A stretch of 64,000 bases of DNA from Devosia ureilytica (GCF_024273195.1 NZ_JAMZCU010000002.1:310001-374000), one strand, 5' to 3'. Shown: positions 9,210 to 17,960, counted from the first letter of the stretch. The notes: generated by a model not told the origin, from the letters alone. A program made the numbers and translations.

Positions 9210-10325
9210 TTAGCTGACCCGCCGATAGCCTCCGGGCACACCCTTGGGCGACAGGACGATCTGCCAGAGATTGATCTGGCGGGCGCGGAACAGGGCGGCA
9301 AAAACCGAGAGGTAGTAGCGCCACATGCGGGCAAAGCGCTCGTCGTAGCGGCTGGATAGCTCGGGCCAGGCCGCGTCAAAATTATCGCGCCAGGCCATCA
9401 GGGTGCGATCATAGTCGGCCCCGAAATTGTGCCAGTCCTCCATGACGAAAACCCCCTCCGTGTCCTGCCCGATCTGGGCGATGGAGGGCAGCATGCCATT
9501 GGGAAAGATATATTTTTCCGCCCATGGATCACCATGGGTGGTGGAGTGGTTGCCCCCGATACTATGGAGGAGAAACAAGCCTCCCGGCTCAAGCAGCGAG
9601 CGCACCTTCTCGAAATAGGCGCGATAGTTCTTGTAGCCCACATGCTCGAACATGCCGACCGAAACGACCCGGTCAAATTGACCATCGAGGTCCATATAGT
9701 CCATCAGCCGGGTTTCGATCGGCAGGCCCTGGGCGCGCGCATTGGCGAAGGCGGCCTGCTGCTTGCTCACCGTCACGCCCAGCCCGGAAATGCCATAGCG
9801 TTCGGCCGCGAACTGCAGAAAACCGCCCCAGCCCGAACCGATATCGAGCACGCGCATGCCCTTTTCGAGGCCGATCTTGCGACAGATGAGGTCGAGCTTG
9901 GCCTCCTGTGCCGCGTCCAGGCTGGTCGCCGCAGCCCAGTAGCCGCAGGAATAGACCATGCGGCTGTCCAGCATGGCCGCGTAGAGATCATTGCCGATAT
10001 CATAGTGTTTCTCGCCCACTTCGTGCGCCCGCAATCGCTGCAGGTTGAGCAGGCGCGCCCGCAGCGTGCTGGCGATCAGGGGCAGGTCCCGGGGAAAGGC
10101 ATCGTGCACCTGCGCGGCGGCCAGTTTGAACAGTGTGCCATCGAGGGGCTCGGCATCCCACCAGCCGTCCATATAGCTTTCACCCAGTCCCAGCGTGCCG
10201 TCGCGCAGCAGGCGGGCGTAGAGCCGTTCGTCATGAATGGTGAGGTCGGCATCGGGCGCCGGCGCGATGGTGACACCCGCCCGGGCAAGCTGATCCAGAA
10301 CGAAGCGTTTCGCGGTTGAGGTCAT
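9210..10325 (-). CDS. cfa: Cyclopropane-fatty-acyl-phospholipid synthase family methyltransferase
   Basis: 371 residues. The SAM-binding motif VLDIGSGWGGF and the family segment EVGEKHYDIGNDLYAAMLD, with YSCGYW, identify a CFA synthase; the C-terminal WHNFGADYDRTL also fits. It transfers a methylene from SAM to unsaturated acyl chains of membrane phospholipids, hardening membranes under acid or stationary-phase stress. No clear ribosome-binding site precedes the ATG. Instead the leader can fold: GGCAAGGCCCGATG (10337-10350 region) pairs imperfectly with CATCGGGGCCTGCC further upstream, so a structured leader is possible. Confidence 0.9.
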   Translation of the reverse strand: MTSTAKRFVLDQLARAGVTIAPAPDADLTIHDERLYARLLRDGTLGLGESYMDGWWDAEPLDGTLFKLAAAQVHDAFPRDLPLIASTLRARLLNLQRLRAHEVGEKHYDIGNDLYAAMLDSRMVYSCGYWAAATSLDAAQEAKLDLICRKIGLEKGMRVLDIGSGWGGFLQFAAERYGISGLGVTVSKQQAAFANARAQGLPIETRLMDYMDLDGQFDRVVSVGMFEHVGYKNYRAYFEKVRSLLEPGGLFLLHSIGGNHSTTHGDPWAEKYIFPNGMLPSIAQIGQDTEGVFVMEDWHNFGADYDRTLMAWRDNFDAAWPELSSRYDERFARMWRYYLSVFAALFRARQINLWQIVLSPKGVPGGYRRVS

Positions 10326-10394
10326 GAGAGCGGCAAGGCCCGATGAGCACAGGACAATCCTATCCCCATCGGGGCCTGCCGTTCAAGGCCGTAG

Positions 10395-10413
10395 CGGGCG
10401 GCGGGGCCGCCCG
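10395..10413 (-). terminator. GC-rich hairpin after isocitrate lyase
   Basis: CGGGCGGC and GCCGCCCG form an 8-bp perfect stem with a 3-base loop, 18 bases past the aceA stop. No T-run follows, so it may stabilise the mRNA end or slow polymerase rather than act as a full intrinsic terminator. Confidence 0.4.
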
Positions 10414-10430
10414 TTCCGCCCGGCTGATGG

Positions 10431-11717
10431 CTAGTGGAACTGCGCCGTTTCGGTTGATTCCGCCATGGCGGTGGTGGCGCTTTTGCCTTCGCTGACCGTC
10501 ATCGACACGGCATCGAAATAGCTGGTGCCCACTTCGCGCTGGTGGCGGACGGCGGAAAAGCCATGCGCCTCGGCGGCGAATTCGGCCTGCTGCAGTTTTG
10601 AATAACCCGCCATGCCGTGTTCCTTGTAGCTGCGCGCCAACTCGAAGGTGGTCAGGCTCAGGTTGTGGAAGCCGGCCAGGGTAATGAACTGGTATTTATA
10701 GCCCATCGCCGCGATTTCGCTCTGGAACCGGGCCATGGCGGCCTCGTCCATATGCTTGGCCCAATTGAAGCTGGGTGAACAATTATAGGCCAGCATCTGC
10801 TCGGGATATTCCTTGCGGATCGCCTCGGCGAACCTGCGCGCCTCATCGAGATCGGGCTTGGAGGTCTCGCACCAGATCAGATCCGCATAGGGCGCATAGG
10901 CCAGGCCCCGCGCAATGGCGCAGTCAATGCCGCCCTTGAGCCGATAAAAGCCTTCGGCAGTACGCTCGCCGGTGACGAAGGGCTTGTCATAGTCGTCGAT
11001 GTCCGAAGTGATCAGGCGGGCTGCTTCTGCATCGGTGCGGGCCATGATCAGGGTGGGTACGCCCATGACATCGGCGGCAAGGCGGGCAGAATTGAGGGTC
11101 CGCACGAACTGGCTGGTGGGTACCAGCACCTTGCCGCCCAGATGCCCGCATTTCTTTTCGCTGGCGAGCTGGTCTTCGAAATGTACCGCAGCGGCGCCAG
11201 CCTCGATCATTGCCTTCATCAGCTCGAACACATTGAGCGCGCCGCCAAAGCCGGCTTCCGCATCGGCAATGATGGGCACGAAGAAATCGAGATCGGTGGT
11301 TGGCGTGCCGTCGGCCTGTTCCATGGTCTGGATCTGGTCGGCGCGCTGCAGGGCCTTGTTGATGCGCTTGACCACCGAGGGGACGCTGTCCACCGGGTAG
11401 AGCGATTGATCGGGATACATATTGCCCGAGCTATTGGCGTCGGCGGCAACCTGCCAGCCAGACAGATAGATGGCCTTGAGGCCAGCCTTGACCTGCTGCA
11501 CCGCCTGATTGCCGGTAAAGGTCCCCAGGGTCGGGACGAAGGCTTCGCTCTTAAGCAATTGCCAGAGCTTTTTCGCCCCGCTTTCGGCCAGCGAATGACG
11601 GATCGGCAGTGAGCCGGCCAGGCGGCGCACATCGGCCGGGCTATAGCTGCGCGAAATCAGCTTCCAGCGGTCTGGCGCATAGTCTGGCGCCGGAAAGCTT
11701 TCGGGTTTGTCGAGCAT
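10431..11717 (-). CDS. aceA: Isocitrate lyase
   Basis: 428 residues, the usual short bacterial form. It splits isocitrate into glyoxylate and succinate, the first step of the glyoxylate shunt needed for growth on acetate or fatty acids. The active-site segment [13 protein letters not shown] with the catalytic Cys is present, with upstream DAEAGFGG and FEDQ and downstream [17 protein letters not shown] ribosome-binding site precedes the ATG. It lies downstream of a small gene and near a divergent ScfR/RamB-like regulator, so control by carbon source through that regulator is likely. Confidence 0.97.
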   Translation of the reverse strand: MLDKPESFPAPDYAPDRWKLISRSYSPADVRRLAGSLPIRHSLAESGAKKLWQLLKSEAFVPTLGTFTGNQAVQQVKAGLKAIYLSGWQVAADANSSGNMYPDQSLYPVDSVPSVVKRINKALQRADQIQTMEQADGTPTTDLDFFVPIIADAEAGFGGALNVFELMKAMIEAGAAAVHFEDQLASEKKCGHLGGKVLVPTSQFVRTLNSARLAADVMGVPTLIMARTDAEAARLITSDIDDYDKPFVTGERTAEGFYRLKGGIDCAIARGLAYAPYADLIWCETSKPDLDEARRFAEAIRKEYPEQMLAYNCSPSFNWAKHMDEAAMARFQSEIAAMGYKYQFITLAGFHNLSLTTFELARSYKEHGMAGYSKLQQAEFAAEAHGFSAVRHQREVGTSYFDAVSMTVSEGKSATTAMAESTETAQFH

Positions 11718-11773
11718 GTCGGTCTCCTCATTTGGACATGGCTGCGCCGGTCCGCCATGCGGGCGGATGGCAA

Positions 11774-11789
11774 TGATTCACGTGGAACT
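11774..11789. other. parS-like palindrome (candidate ParB binding site 2)
   Basis: On the minus strand this reads AGTTCCACGTGAATCA, 13 of 16 matches to parS. It shares the CACGTGAATCA half with candidate site 1, including the same departure from consensus. It lies in the gap between the small gene and aceA, beside a short GC hairpin (11797-11815). Confidence 0.35.
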
Positions 11790-11840
11790 TTGAAACGGCC
11801 CCGAGGGCGGGGCTTGATCGGTGGGCCGCCTGCGCTGCGA

Positions 11841-12071
11841 TCAGCAGGCGACGCGGCGGCTGAAGGTGGCGGCGATCATGCCCGCCCCCGAGAACAGCTC
11901 CTGCGCGTCCTCGCCACCCACCAGGGTGAACTGATGACGGCCGATGCGGCCGGCGATGGCAAAGCCCTGGGCGGCAAGACCGCGGGCCTTGAACTGGGCC
12001 ATGGCCTCAGTGGCGGTGGGGGCAATGATGGTGATGTATTCGTCGCGCTGCTGCTCGGTGATGGGGGACAT
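11841..12071 (-). CDS. Small protein upstream of isocitrate lyase (unknown function)
   Basis: 76 residues from the ATG preceded by GAGGAG nine bases upstream; a longer in-frame start has no such site. The sequence runs MSPITEQQRDEYIT, ATEAMAQFKARGLAAQGF, then AGRIGRHQFTLVGG and a C-terminal AATFSRRVAC. It is soluble and mixed alpha/beta; no known domain is recognised. It is the first gene of the minus-strand transcript that continues to aceA after 123 bp, and it faces the ScfR-like regulator, so a link to glyoxylate-shunt growth is plausible. Confidence 0.72.
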   Translation of the reverse strand: MSPITEQQRDEYITIIAPTATEAMAQFKARGLAAQGFAIAGRIGRHQFTLVGGEDAQELFSGAGMIAATFSRRVAC

Positions 12072-12093
12072 TGAAATTACTCCTCGCTGGTGA

Positions 12094-12203
12094 TGTAAAG
12101 ATTTGACAAAGGCGTCCAATATGCAAGAAATAACGACATAACCGCCAGTAAACCTGTAAGTCGCTGGTCAAGTTTCAGCAGCAGAGTTGTAAAGTCTGTA
12201 AAG
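12094..12203. promoter_or_regulatory. Divergent promoter with three TGTAAAG repeats
   Basis: The gap between the small gene/aceA transcript and the regulator holds TGTAAAG at 12094, 12188 and 12197, the last two in tandem 9 bp apart, and TTTGACAAAG beside the first. RamB-type regulators bind AT-rich sites containing TTTGCAAA or similar, so these repeats are the best candidate operators here. Placement on both sides of the gap would allow autoregulation plus control of the aceA side. Confidence 0.4.
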
Positions 12204-12220
12204 CTGAAGAGGAGGAAACC

Positions 12221-13630
12221 ATGGTCGAGGCAGCCGAAAGCCAGATCGGCGGGCGCATCAAGCGGCTGCGGCGTCAACGCCATCTCAACCAGGCCGATCT
12301 CGCCCAGTCGCTGGGCATTTCGGCCAGCTATCTCAACTTGATCGAGCACAATCGGCGCAAGGTGACGGTGCCGCTATTGTTTTCGATTGCCGGCTATTTC
12401 GGGGTCGAGCCGGGGGAACTGGTCGATGGCGACGAGGGACGGCTCGTGGGCGACCTGATGGAAGCCTTTGGCGACGACATCTTTGCCGATAGCGACCTGA
12501 CCAATCTCGAAATCCGCGATCTGGCCACGGCCAACCCGGCTGCGGCGCGGGCGGTGCTCAAGCTCTACGATCGATATCGGCTGGCCGCCGCAGGGGCTCC
12601 CGCACCCAGAAGCGAGGGCGAAGCCGAACCGTTTCACCTCGCGACCGACGCCATTTCCGATTTCCTCCAGGCCAGTTCCAACCATTTTCCGGCTCTCGAA
12701 GACGCCGCCGAGCGGGTGCGGGCAGATATCGACAATTCCGGCGACGGGTTCGAGGCGGCCATCCGCACCTATCTCTTCAATGTCTTCGGGCTCGAAGTGC
12801 GCCTGGCCTCCCTGCCCCATGGCATTGCCCGCCAGCTCGATCCGGCGCGACGCCATCTGCTGATTTCCGATCTCCTGCCCGCCGAAAGCGCCAGTTTTCT
12901 CTTGGCCCAGCAGATCGGGCAGTTGGCGGCAGATACGGAAATGGCCCAGATCATCGACAATTCTGATCTGCCTGAGGGCGACGCGCCGGCCCTGGCGCGC
13001 AATGTGCTCTCGGCCTATTTCGCCGCAGCGCTAATCATGCCCTATGCGCCGTTTCTCAAGGCGTGCCGCGACTATCGCTACGATATCGAGCGGCTGGGGC
13101 GGCGTTTCGGCGCCAGCTTCGAGCAGGTTTGCCACCGCATGACGACGCTGCAGCGCAAGGGTGCTTCGGGCATTCCGCTGCACCTGGTTCGGACAGACAT
13201 TGCGGGCAATATCTCCAAGCGCTTTTCGCTTTCGGGCATCCATATTCCGCGCCACTCCGGCGCCTGCCCGCGCTGGAATATCTATGCGGCCTTTCTCGCC
13301 CCCGAGCGCATCAATGTGCAGGTCAGCCAGATGCCCGACGGGCAGAAATTCTTCTGCATCGCACGCACCATCACCAAGGGCGATTATCGCTACAATGCGC
13401 CAAGGCGCTATCTCTCGGTGGGGCTGGGCTGCGCCATCCACCACGCCAGGGAACTGATCTATTCGGACGGCATCGACCTTTCGAGCGAGCAGCAGGTGGT
13501 GCCCATCGGGGTCGGGTGCCGCATTTGTCCGCGCCTGGAATGCGGGCAAAGGGCACATCCACCGGCCGATCACCGGTTCCGCATCGACGACAGCATGCGG
13601 CCCGAAAGCCTCTACGCGCGAATGAGTTAG
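12221..13630 (+). CDS. XRE-type regulator with short-chain fatty acid sensing domains (ScfR/RamB-like)
   Basis: 469 residues, normal for the family. Residues 10-65 form an XRE helix-turn-helix (RIKRLRRQRHLNQADLAQS, GISASYLNLIEHNRR). A middle IrrE/ImmA-like region and a C-terminal domain with conserved Cys (GCAIHHA, GCRICPRLECGQRAHPP) match the short-chain fatty acyl regulator group, which controls glyoxylate shunt, methylcitrate cycle or acetate genes in response to acyl-CoA status. Divergence from the aceA transcript supports that role. GGAGGAAA lies just before the ATG. Confidence 0.9.
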   Translation: MVEAAESQIGGRIKRLRRQRHLNQADLAQSLGISASYLNLIEHNRRKVTVPLLFSIAGYFGVEPGELVDGDEGRLVGDLMEAFGDDIFADSDLTNLEIRDLATANPAAARAVLKLYDRYRLAAAGAPAPRSEGEAEPFHLATDAISDFLQASSNHFPALEDAAERVRADIDNSGDGFEAAIRTYLFNVFGLEVRLASLPHGIARQLDPARRHLLISDLLPAESASFLLAQQIGQLAADTEMAQIIDNSDLPEGDAPALARNVLSAYFAAALIMPYAPFLKACRDYRYDIERLGRRFGASFEQVCHRMTTLQRKGASGIPLHLVRTDIAGNISKRFSLSGIHIPRHSGACPRWNIYAAFLAPERINVQVSQMPDGQKFFCIARTITKGDYRYNAPRRYLSVGLGCAIHHARELIYSDGIDLSSEQQVVPIGVGCRICPRLECGQRAHPPADHRFRIDDSMRPESLYARMS

Positions 13631-13694
13631 TTAAAGCATTGCCAGCAAAAGTGTTTGCGGTTTTGGAGTGCGACAAACAAAGAGTAAGAGTCAT
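13627..13694. repeat. Likely dispersed Hyphomicrobiales intergenic element
   Basis: The stretch contains GCATTGCCAGCAAAAGTGT, then GCGGTTTTGGAGTGCGACA and AACAAAGAGTAAGAG. This order of blocks resembles a short repeat I recall as common between genes in many Hyphomicrobiales genomes. It overlaps the end of the regulator gene by one codon. Only one copy was seen here, so the assignment rests on memory of the motif and not on copies in the window. Confidence 0.4.
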
Positions 13695-13723
13695 TCGGCG
13701 TGTCGACGAGCCGGTGAAATGCC

Positions 13724-14431
13724 CTAACCTTCGCTCTCAAGGGTGCGATGGTCGCGTTCCCAGCTGGCGCGCCATTCCCGCTCGAGCGTGGCGCGGCGCT
13801 TGCCATAGCGTTCCTCTGTAATGGTCAGCCGAACGATGCGGTCGGTGCGGAAATTGCGGAAATCCTGACGCAGCAGGCACCAGGCTGAAATGGTCTGCTT
13901 GCCCTCGTAAAACGCCAGGCCCACCGGCCAGATGGTGCGGCTGGTGGCCCGTCCCTGCTCGTCTTCATAGTCAATATTGACGGCCTTCTCCTGGCGCATG
14001 GCGAGGCGAATGTCGCCCAGCACCGGGATCGGCTTGCGCTGGCCCCAGAGCGCCACCGGCCAGAGCGCGGTATCGCTGATGCGGTCGCGCAGGTCCTCGG
14101 GTGAGGCCGTGGCGATCTTGGCCAGGGCATTGCGGGCAGCGGCACTCAAGCCGTCGTCAGGCTGGGTTTCCACCCAGCGCGCGCCCAACACCAGTGCCTC
14201 CAGCTCCTCGGGCGTAAACATCAGTGGCGGCAGGAAAAATCCGGGCTTTAGCATATAGCCCACCCCGGCCTCGCCATCGATGGGCGCGCCCAGGCCGATA
14301 AGGGTCTGGATGTCGCGGTAGAGCGTGCGCACCGAGACATTCTGCTCTTCGGCCAGGGCAGCCGCAGTGATCGGCCGGCGATGCCGCCTGAGCGCGTCCA
14401 TGATCGCAAACAGGCGTTCGGTCTTGTCCAT
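13724..14431 (-). CDS. HTH/WYL-domain transcriptional regulator (YafY-like)
   Basis: 235 residues. An N-terminal winged helix (LFAIMDALRRHRRPITAAAL and VSVRTLYRDIQTLIGLG, the DeoR-like recognition region) is followed by PIDGEAGVGYML and a WYL ligand-binding domain (WPVGLAFYEGKQTISAWCLL). WYL domains bind ligands or nucleic acids. It is the second gene after the epoxide hydrolase on the same strand, 72 bp downstream, so it may be co-transcribed with and control that gene, perhaps through the perfect inverted repeat at the hydrolase ribosome-binding site. Confidence 0.88.
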   Translation of the reverse strand: MDKTERLFAIMDALRRHRRPITAAALAEEQNVSVRTLYRDIQTLIGLGAPIDGEAGVGYMLKPGFFLPPLMFTPEELEALVLGARWVETQPDDGLSAAARNALAKIATASPEDLRDRISDTALWPVALWGQRKPIPVLGDIRLAMRQEKAVNIDYEDEQGRATSRTIWPVGLAFYEGKQTISAWCLLRQDFRNFRTDRIVRLTITEERYGKRRATLEREWRASWERDHRTLESEG

Positions 14432-14472
14432 GCCATCGTCTCCTGCCCGAGGGCATTGGGGTGCCAGATTCG

Positions 14473-14498
14473 CCGGGAGCGGTCCATGCCGCTCCCGG
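14473..14498 (-). terminator. Hairpin between epoxide hydrolase and WYL regulator
   Basis: CCGGGAGCGG and CCGCTCCCGG form a perfect 10-bp stem with a 6-base loop, starting five bases past the hydrolase stop. There is no T-run, so partial termination or protection of the hydrolase mRNA end is more likely than a full stop, lowering regulator output relative to enzyme. Confidence 0.5.
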
Positions 14499-14503
14499 TG
14501 CGC

Positions 14504-15619
14504 TCAGGCAATCTGGTTGTAAAAGGCATGGATGTCATCGGCCATGGCCTCTGGACCCTCAAGGGCCGGAAAGTGCCCGCCGGCATCCAGTTCGGTCCAG
14601 CGCACGATATTGCGCACATGCCGGTCCCCCCAGGCGCGTGGTGCCGGATTGTCGCGCGGCGGCACCAGAACGCCATGGGGCACATCATGGGCGCTGGCCT
14701 GGAGCAGTTCGGGGTCGGCAAAGGCTTCCTTGTAGAGCCGCATGGACGAGCCAATGGTCTGGGTGAACCAATAGACCGAGATGATGGTGGCCAGTGTCTG
14801 GAAGGGGATCGTGTCCTCAAGGACACCGTCATGGCCCGCGGCGAAGTGGTATTTTTCGAGGATCCAGGCAGCGAGGCCGGCCGGTGAATCATTGAGCCCC
14901 ACGGCCAGCGTCGCCGGCTTGGTACCCTGAACCATCACATAGGCCCCCTCCAGATGCGCCCTGAGATCGGTGGCGCCGAAATAGGCTTTCTCGGCCGGGC
15001 TGGCGTCATCGGTGCGGGGGTAACCGGAAAAGACATTGATGTAATGCGCGCCAATCAGGCGCTGCGGAAAATTCCGCACCAGCGCCATCTCGACGCCGGA
15101 ACCCAGGTCCGACCCGGAAACCATGAACCGGTCATAGCCCAGCCGGGTCATCAACTCGGCCCAAAGGGGCGCGATCCGGGTCATGTTCATGCCCCGTTGG
15201 CGCGGTTGGCCGGAAAAGCCGTAGCCCGGCATTGAGGGGATGATGATGTCAAAGGCAATGCCGTTCCGTGGCGTGGTCAGCAGGGGTATCAGCGGCAGCA
15301 ATTCGACAAAGTTGGAGGGCCATCCATTGGTCAGCAGCAGCGGGATATTGGTTTGCCCCTGCCCACGGACATGGACAAAATGCACCGCCTCACCTTCGAT
15401 GGTCTCGATGAATTGCGCAAAGCCGTTGAGAGCCGCCTCGCTGGCACGCCAGTCGTACTGATTGGCCCAAAAGTCGATGAAGCGGCGCAGGAAGTCGTCT
15501 TCCACCCCATAGTCCCAGCCAGCCTCGTCCAGCGTGGGCGCGAAGCGCGTGGCCAGGAGGCGGGCCTTGAGATCGGCAAGGTCAGTATCGGGAACGGCAA
15601 TGGTGAACGGCACCGGCAT
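14504..15619 (-). CDS. Epoxide hydrolase family protein (alpha/beta hydrolase with EHN domain)
   Basis: 371 residues from the ATG. The N-terminal EHN domain is shown by PVPFTIAVPDTDLADLKARL and the Trp-rich WDYGVEDDFLRRFIDFW; the hydrolase fold follows with TNGWPSNFVELLPLI (oxyanion HGWP-like), PGYGFSG and the nucleophile region VSGSDLGSGV (Asp). The C-terminal His lies in DAGGHFPALE. It would open epoxides by a covalent Asp ester; natural substrate unknown. The start is set by GGAGAG eight bases upstream, which lies inside a perfect inverted repeat. Confidence 0.9.
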   Translation of the reverse strand: MPVPFTIAVPDTDLADLKARLLATRFAPTLDEAGWDYGVEDDFLRRFIDFWANQYDWRASEAALNGFAQFIETIEGEAVHFVHVRGQGQTNIPLLLTNGWPSNFVELLPLIPLLTTPRNGIAFDIIIPSMPGYGFSGQPRQRGMNMTRIAPLWAELMTRLGYDRFMVSGSDLGSGVEMALVRNFPQRLIGAHYINVFSGYPRTDDASPAEKAYFGATDLRAHLEGAYVMVQGTKPATLAVGLNDSPAGLAAWILEKYHFAAGHDGVLEDTIPFQTLATIISVYWFTQTIGSSMRLYKEAFADPELLQASAHDVPHGVLVPPRDNPAPRAWGDRHVRNIVRWTELDAGGHFPALEGPEAMADDIHAFYNQIA

Positions 15620-15623
15620 GTCT

Positions 15624-15649
15624 GTCTCTCCAGTTTGTGCTGGAGAGAC
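15624..15649. promoter_or_regulatory. Perfect inverted repeat covering the epoxide hydrolase ribosome-binding site
   Basis: GTCTCTCCAG, a 6-base spacer and CTGGAGAGAC form a perfect 10-bp dyad that contains the GGAGAG ribosome-binding site of the hydrolase. It could be a regulator operator (the WYL protein is the nearest candidate) or an RNA hairpin that hides the ribosome-binding site. Confidence 0.5.
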
Positions 15650-15770
15650 CATGCTGGGGCGCGCTGACACCTGGCGTCAGCACCGCTGCTGACAGGAACT
15701 GGCAGGACGGTGTGCCGCCCATCCAAGAGGCTGAATGCGGCCGAGAACCGCCGCCAGTCGCCGTCGGCGC

Positions 15771-16781
15771 TTAGCCGATCTCGATCTCGCACCAATGGCT
15801 GTAGGGCCGGTCGGGCGAGTGGATGACATTTGGGAAATGCGGATTATGCACCGCATCTGCCAGGCTCTGGTCTTCGAGGCAGAAGCCGGAATGCTTGCCA
15901 TAGGTCCTGCCGCCAAGCCCGGGGACCGGCACATCGGTCCAGACGCCATTATAGACCTGTACGCCGGGGCGATCACTCCAGAGTTTCAGCGTCAGATCCC
16001 TGTCGGGCGAAACGACCGATGCAATGGGGTCGGCGAGTTTGCGGCCGGTGTCGAGGACCATGCCAATGTCATAGTCGACCGGCGCACCGTTGGCGTCGCG
16101 CATGGTGCGGGGCTGGCGCAGATCGTAGATCGTGCCGGCTGAGGGCAGGATGGCACCGGTGGGCGCCAGGTCAGCGCCCAGTTCGGTATAGGCGCTGGAA
16201 TTGACCTGCACCATGTGGTCGAGCACCGTGTTGCTGGTGCCAAGGTTGAAATACTGGTGCTGCACCAGACTGATCGGGGTGGCGCGGTCGGTGGTGGCGG
16301 CCAATTCCAGGCGCAGGCGATTGCCGTTGAGCGTATAGGTCGCGGCGAAATTGACATTGCCCGGATAGCCCATGGCGCCGTCGGGCGAGAAATGGGTGAA
16401 CCGCACCGCATTATTGGCGCTGTCCGCCTGGCCGGCCCAGACCTGACGCCCAAGCCCTTCTGCGCCGCCATGCAATTGCAGGTCGCCCGCATTTGCGGGC
16501 AGCTTGTAGGTGACACCATCCAGTTCAAAGCTGGCAGACTTGATGCGATTGGCAACGCGCCCGGCCAGCGACCCGAAATGCGGGCTGTGGGCAGGATAGG
16601 CGTCGAATTGATCAAAGCCGAGGACGACGCTGCGTTCGCCGCCACCAACAGGGACCTTCCAGTCGCGCACCACCACGCCATAGCCGATGATATCGACGCT
16701 GACGCCGGTATCGCTGGTGAGGCGGAACTGGTCGACGCGCTGGCCGCTGTGTTCGCCGAATGTTGAGACCGTGATTGCCAA
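15771..16781 (-). CDS. galM: Aldose 1-epimerase (mutarotase)
   Basis: 336 residues if translation starts at TTG 16781, which has GGGGGA seven bases upstream; an ATG much further out gives an N-terminus unlike the family. Hallmarks are FGSLAGRVANRIKSASFELD, LQLHGGAEGLGRQVW with the catalytic His, SLVQHQYFNLG and the C-terminal CLEDQSLADAVHN with the catalytic Glu. It converts alpha and beta anomers of aldoses such as xylose, feeding xylose isomerase. It is divergent from the LacI regulator and xylBA. Confidence 0.92.
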   Translation of the reverse strand: MAITVSTFGEHSGQRVDQFRLTSDTGVSVDIIGYGVVVRDWKVPVGGGERSVVLGFDQFDAYPAHSPHFGSLAGRVANRIKSASFELDGVTYKLPANAGDLQLHGGAEGLGRQVWAGQADSANNAVRFTHFSPDGAMGYPGNVNFAATYTLNGNRLRLELAATTDRATPISLVQHQYFNLGTSNTVLDHMVQVNSSAYTELGADLAPTGAILPSAGTIYDLRQPRTMRDANGAPVDYDIGMVLDTGRKLADPIASVVSPDRDLTLKLWSDRPGVQVYNGVWTDVPVPGLGGRTYGKHSGFCLEDQSLADAVHNPHFPNVIHSPDRPYSHWCEIEIG

Positions 16782-16910
16782 TTTCGATTCCCCCGTCCCT
16801 GGTTGCGCGCGGAGCTGTATCGCTAATTGACCCTGCCCTGCAACGCTGCACTTGACCTTTGCGCTGGCGCCGCCAATCGTGGCAGAGCACGGGATGCGTG
16901 CGACGAGGGG

Positions 16911-17960
16911 ATGGGTTTGAACGAAGAGATAGTCAAGCGAAGGGCGACCGTGCACGACGTGGCCCGCGCTGCGGGCGTGTCACTGGCAACGGTCGACCGC
17001 GTGCTCAACGGGCGCCCCGGCGTGCGCGCCGTCACGGCAGAAAAGGTTGAGCAAGCCATTGCCCAGCTGGGCTTCTCGCGCGATCTCAACGCCTCGCTGA
17101 TGGCCCGCGCCCGCGACCTCAATGTGGTGTTCTTCATCCCCGATGGCACCAATGAATTCATGGATAGCCTGGCCGAGGCGGTGCAAAGACGCTCGCCTTT
17201 GGCGCTGGCCGACCGCATCCATCTGAGCATGCGCCGGGTCAAGGCGCTGGATGCCGCGGGGCTGGTCAGCGGCCTCAACCAGCTCGACGCGCACAGCTGC
17301 GATTGTGCCGTCATCGTCTCCAGTGATGAACCCGAAGTGCTGGCCGCCATCGATGCGGCGCATCGGCGTGGAGTGGCCGTCATGACCCTGGTGTCCGACC
17401 TGCCCGGCTCGGCGCGCCGCAATTTCATCGGGATCGACAATGGGGCCGCCGGGCGCACGGCGGCCTCGCTGATGGGCCGCTTCCTGCCGCAGGGCGGCAA
17501 GGTGGCGGTGGTGGCCGGTTCGCTGCACCTGCGCGACCATGCCGAGCGGCTGGAGGGGTTCCGCGCGGCGCTGGGGGCCGAATTTGGCGCCATCGAGATC
17601 ATCGGCCCGCTCGAAGGGCATGACGAGCGCACCGAGACGGCCGCGATCATCGCCCGGCTGCTGGCCGATCATGCCGACCTGGGCGGCCTCTACAATCTGG
17701 GTGCCGGTAATGCCGGGCTGGTGGCGGCGCTCGAGGCCTCGGGCCGCAGCGGCGATTTGCGCGTCATCGCCCATGAGCTGACACCGACCACGCGGGCCGG
17801 ACTGCGCTCGGGCGCCATCGACGTGGTGCTGGATCAGAACCCCGACGGTGAAATTCGCGAGGCCATTGCCGCCGCCAGGGCATTGGCGCTCGACGCCTCC
17901 CGGACTGCGGCCACTGACCCCATTGAAATTGGGATTTTCCTGCGCGACAATCTGCGCTAA
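16911..17960 (+). CDS. LacI-family regulator, probably of xylose utilisation
   Basis: 349 residues. The LacI helix-turn-helix is ATVHDVARAAGVSLATVDRV with the hinge NGRPGVRAVTAEKV; the rest is a periplasmic-binding-like sugar sensor (FIGIDNGAAGRTAASLMGRF). The ATG directly abuts a GAGGGG; TTG 16917 has better spacing and could be the true start. It sits between the divergent aldose epimerase and xylBA, so it most likely represses or activates them in response to xylose or a related sugar. It differs from AraC-type XylR of enterics. Confidence 0.88.
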   Translation: MGLNEEIVKRRATVHDVARAAGVSLATVDRVLNGRPGVRAVTAEKVEQAIAQLGFSRDLNASLMARARDLNVVFFIPDGTNEFMDSLAEAVQRRSPLALADRIHLSMRRVKALDAAGLVSGLNQLDAHSCDCAVIVSSDEPEVLAAIDAAHRRGVAVMTLVSDLPGSARRNFIGIDNGAAGRTAASLMGRFLPQGGKVAVVAGSLHLRDHAERLEGFRAALGAEFGAIEIIGPLEGHDERTETAAIIARLLADHADLGGLYNLGAGNAGLVAALEASGRSGDLRVIAHELTPTTRAGLRSGAIDVVLDQNPDGEIREAIAAARALALDASRTAATDPIEIGIFLRDNLR

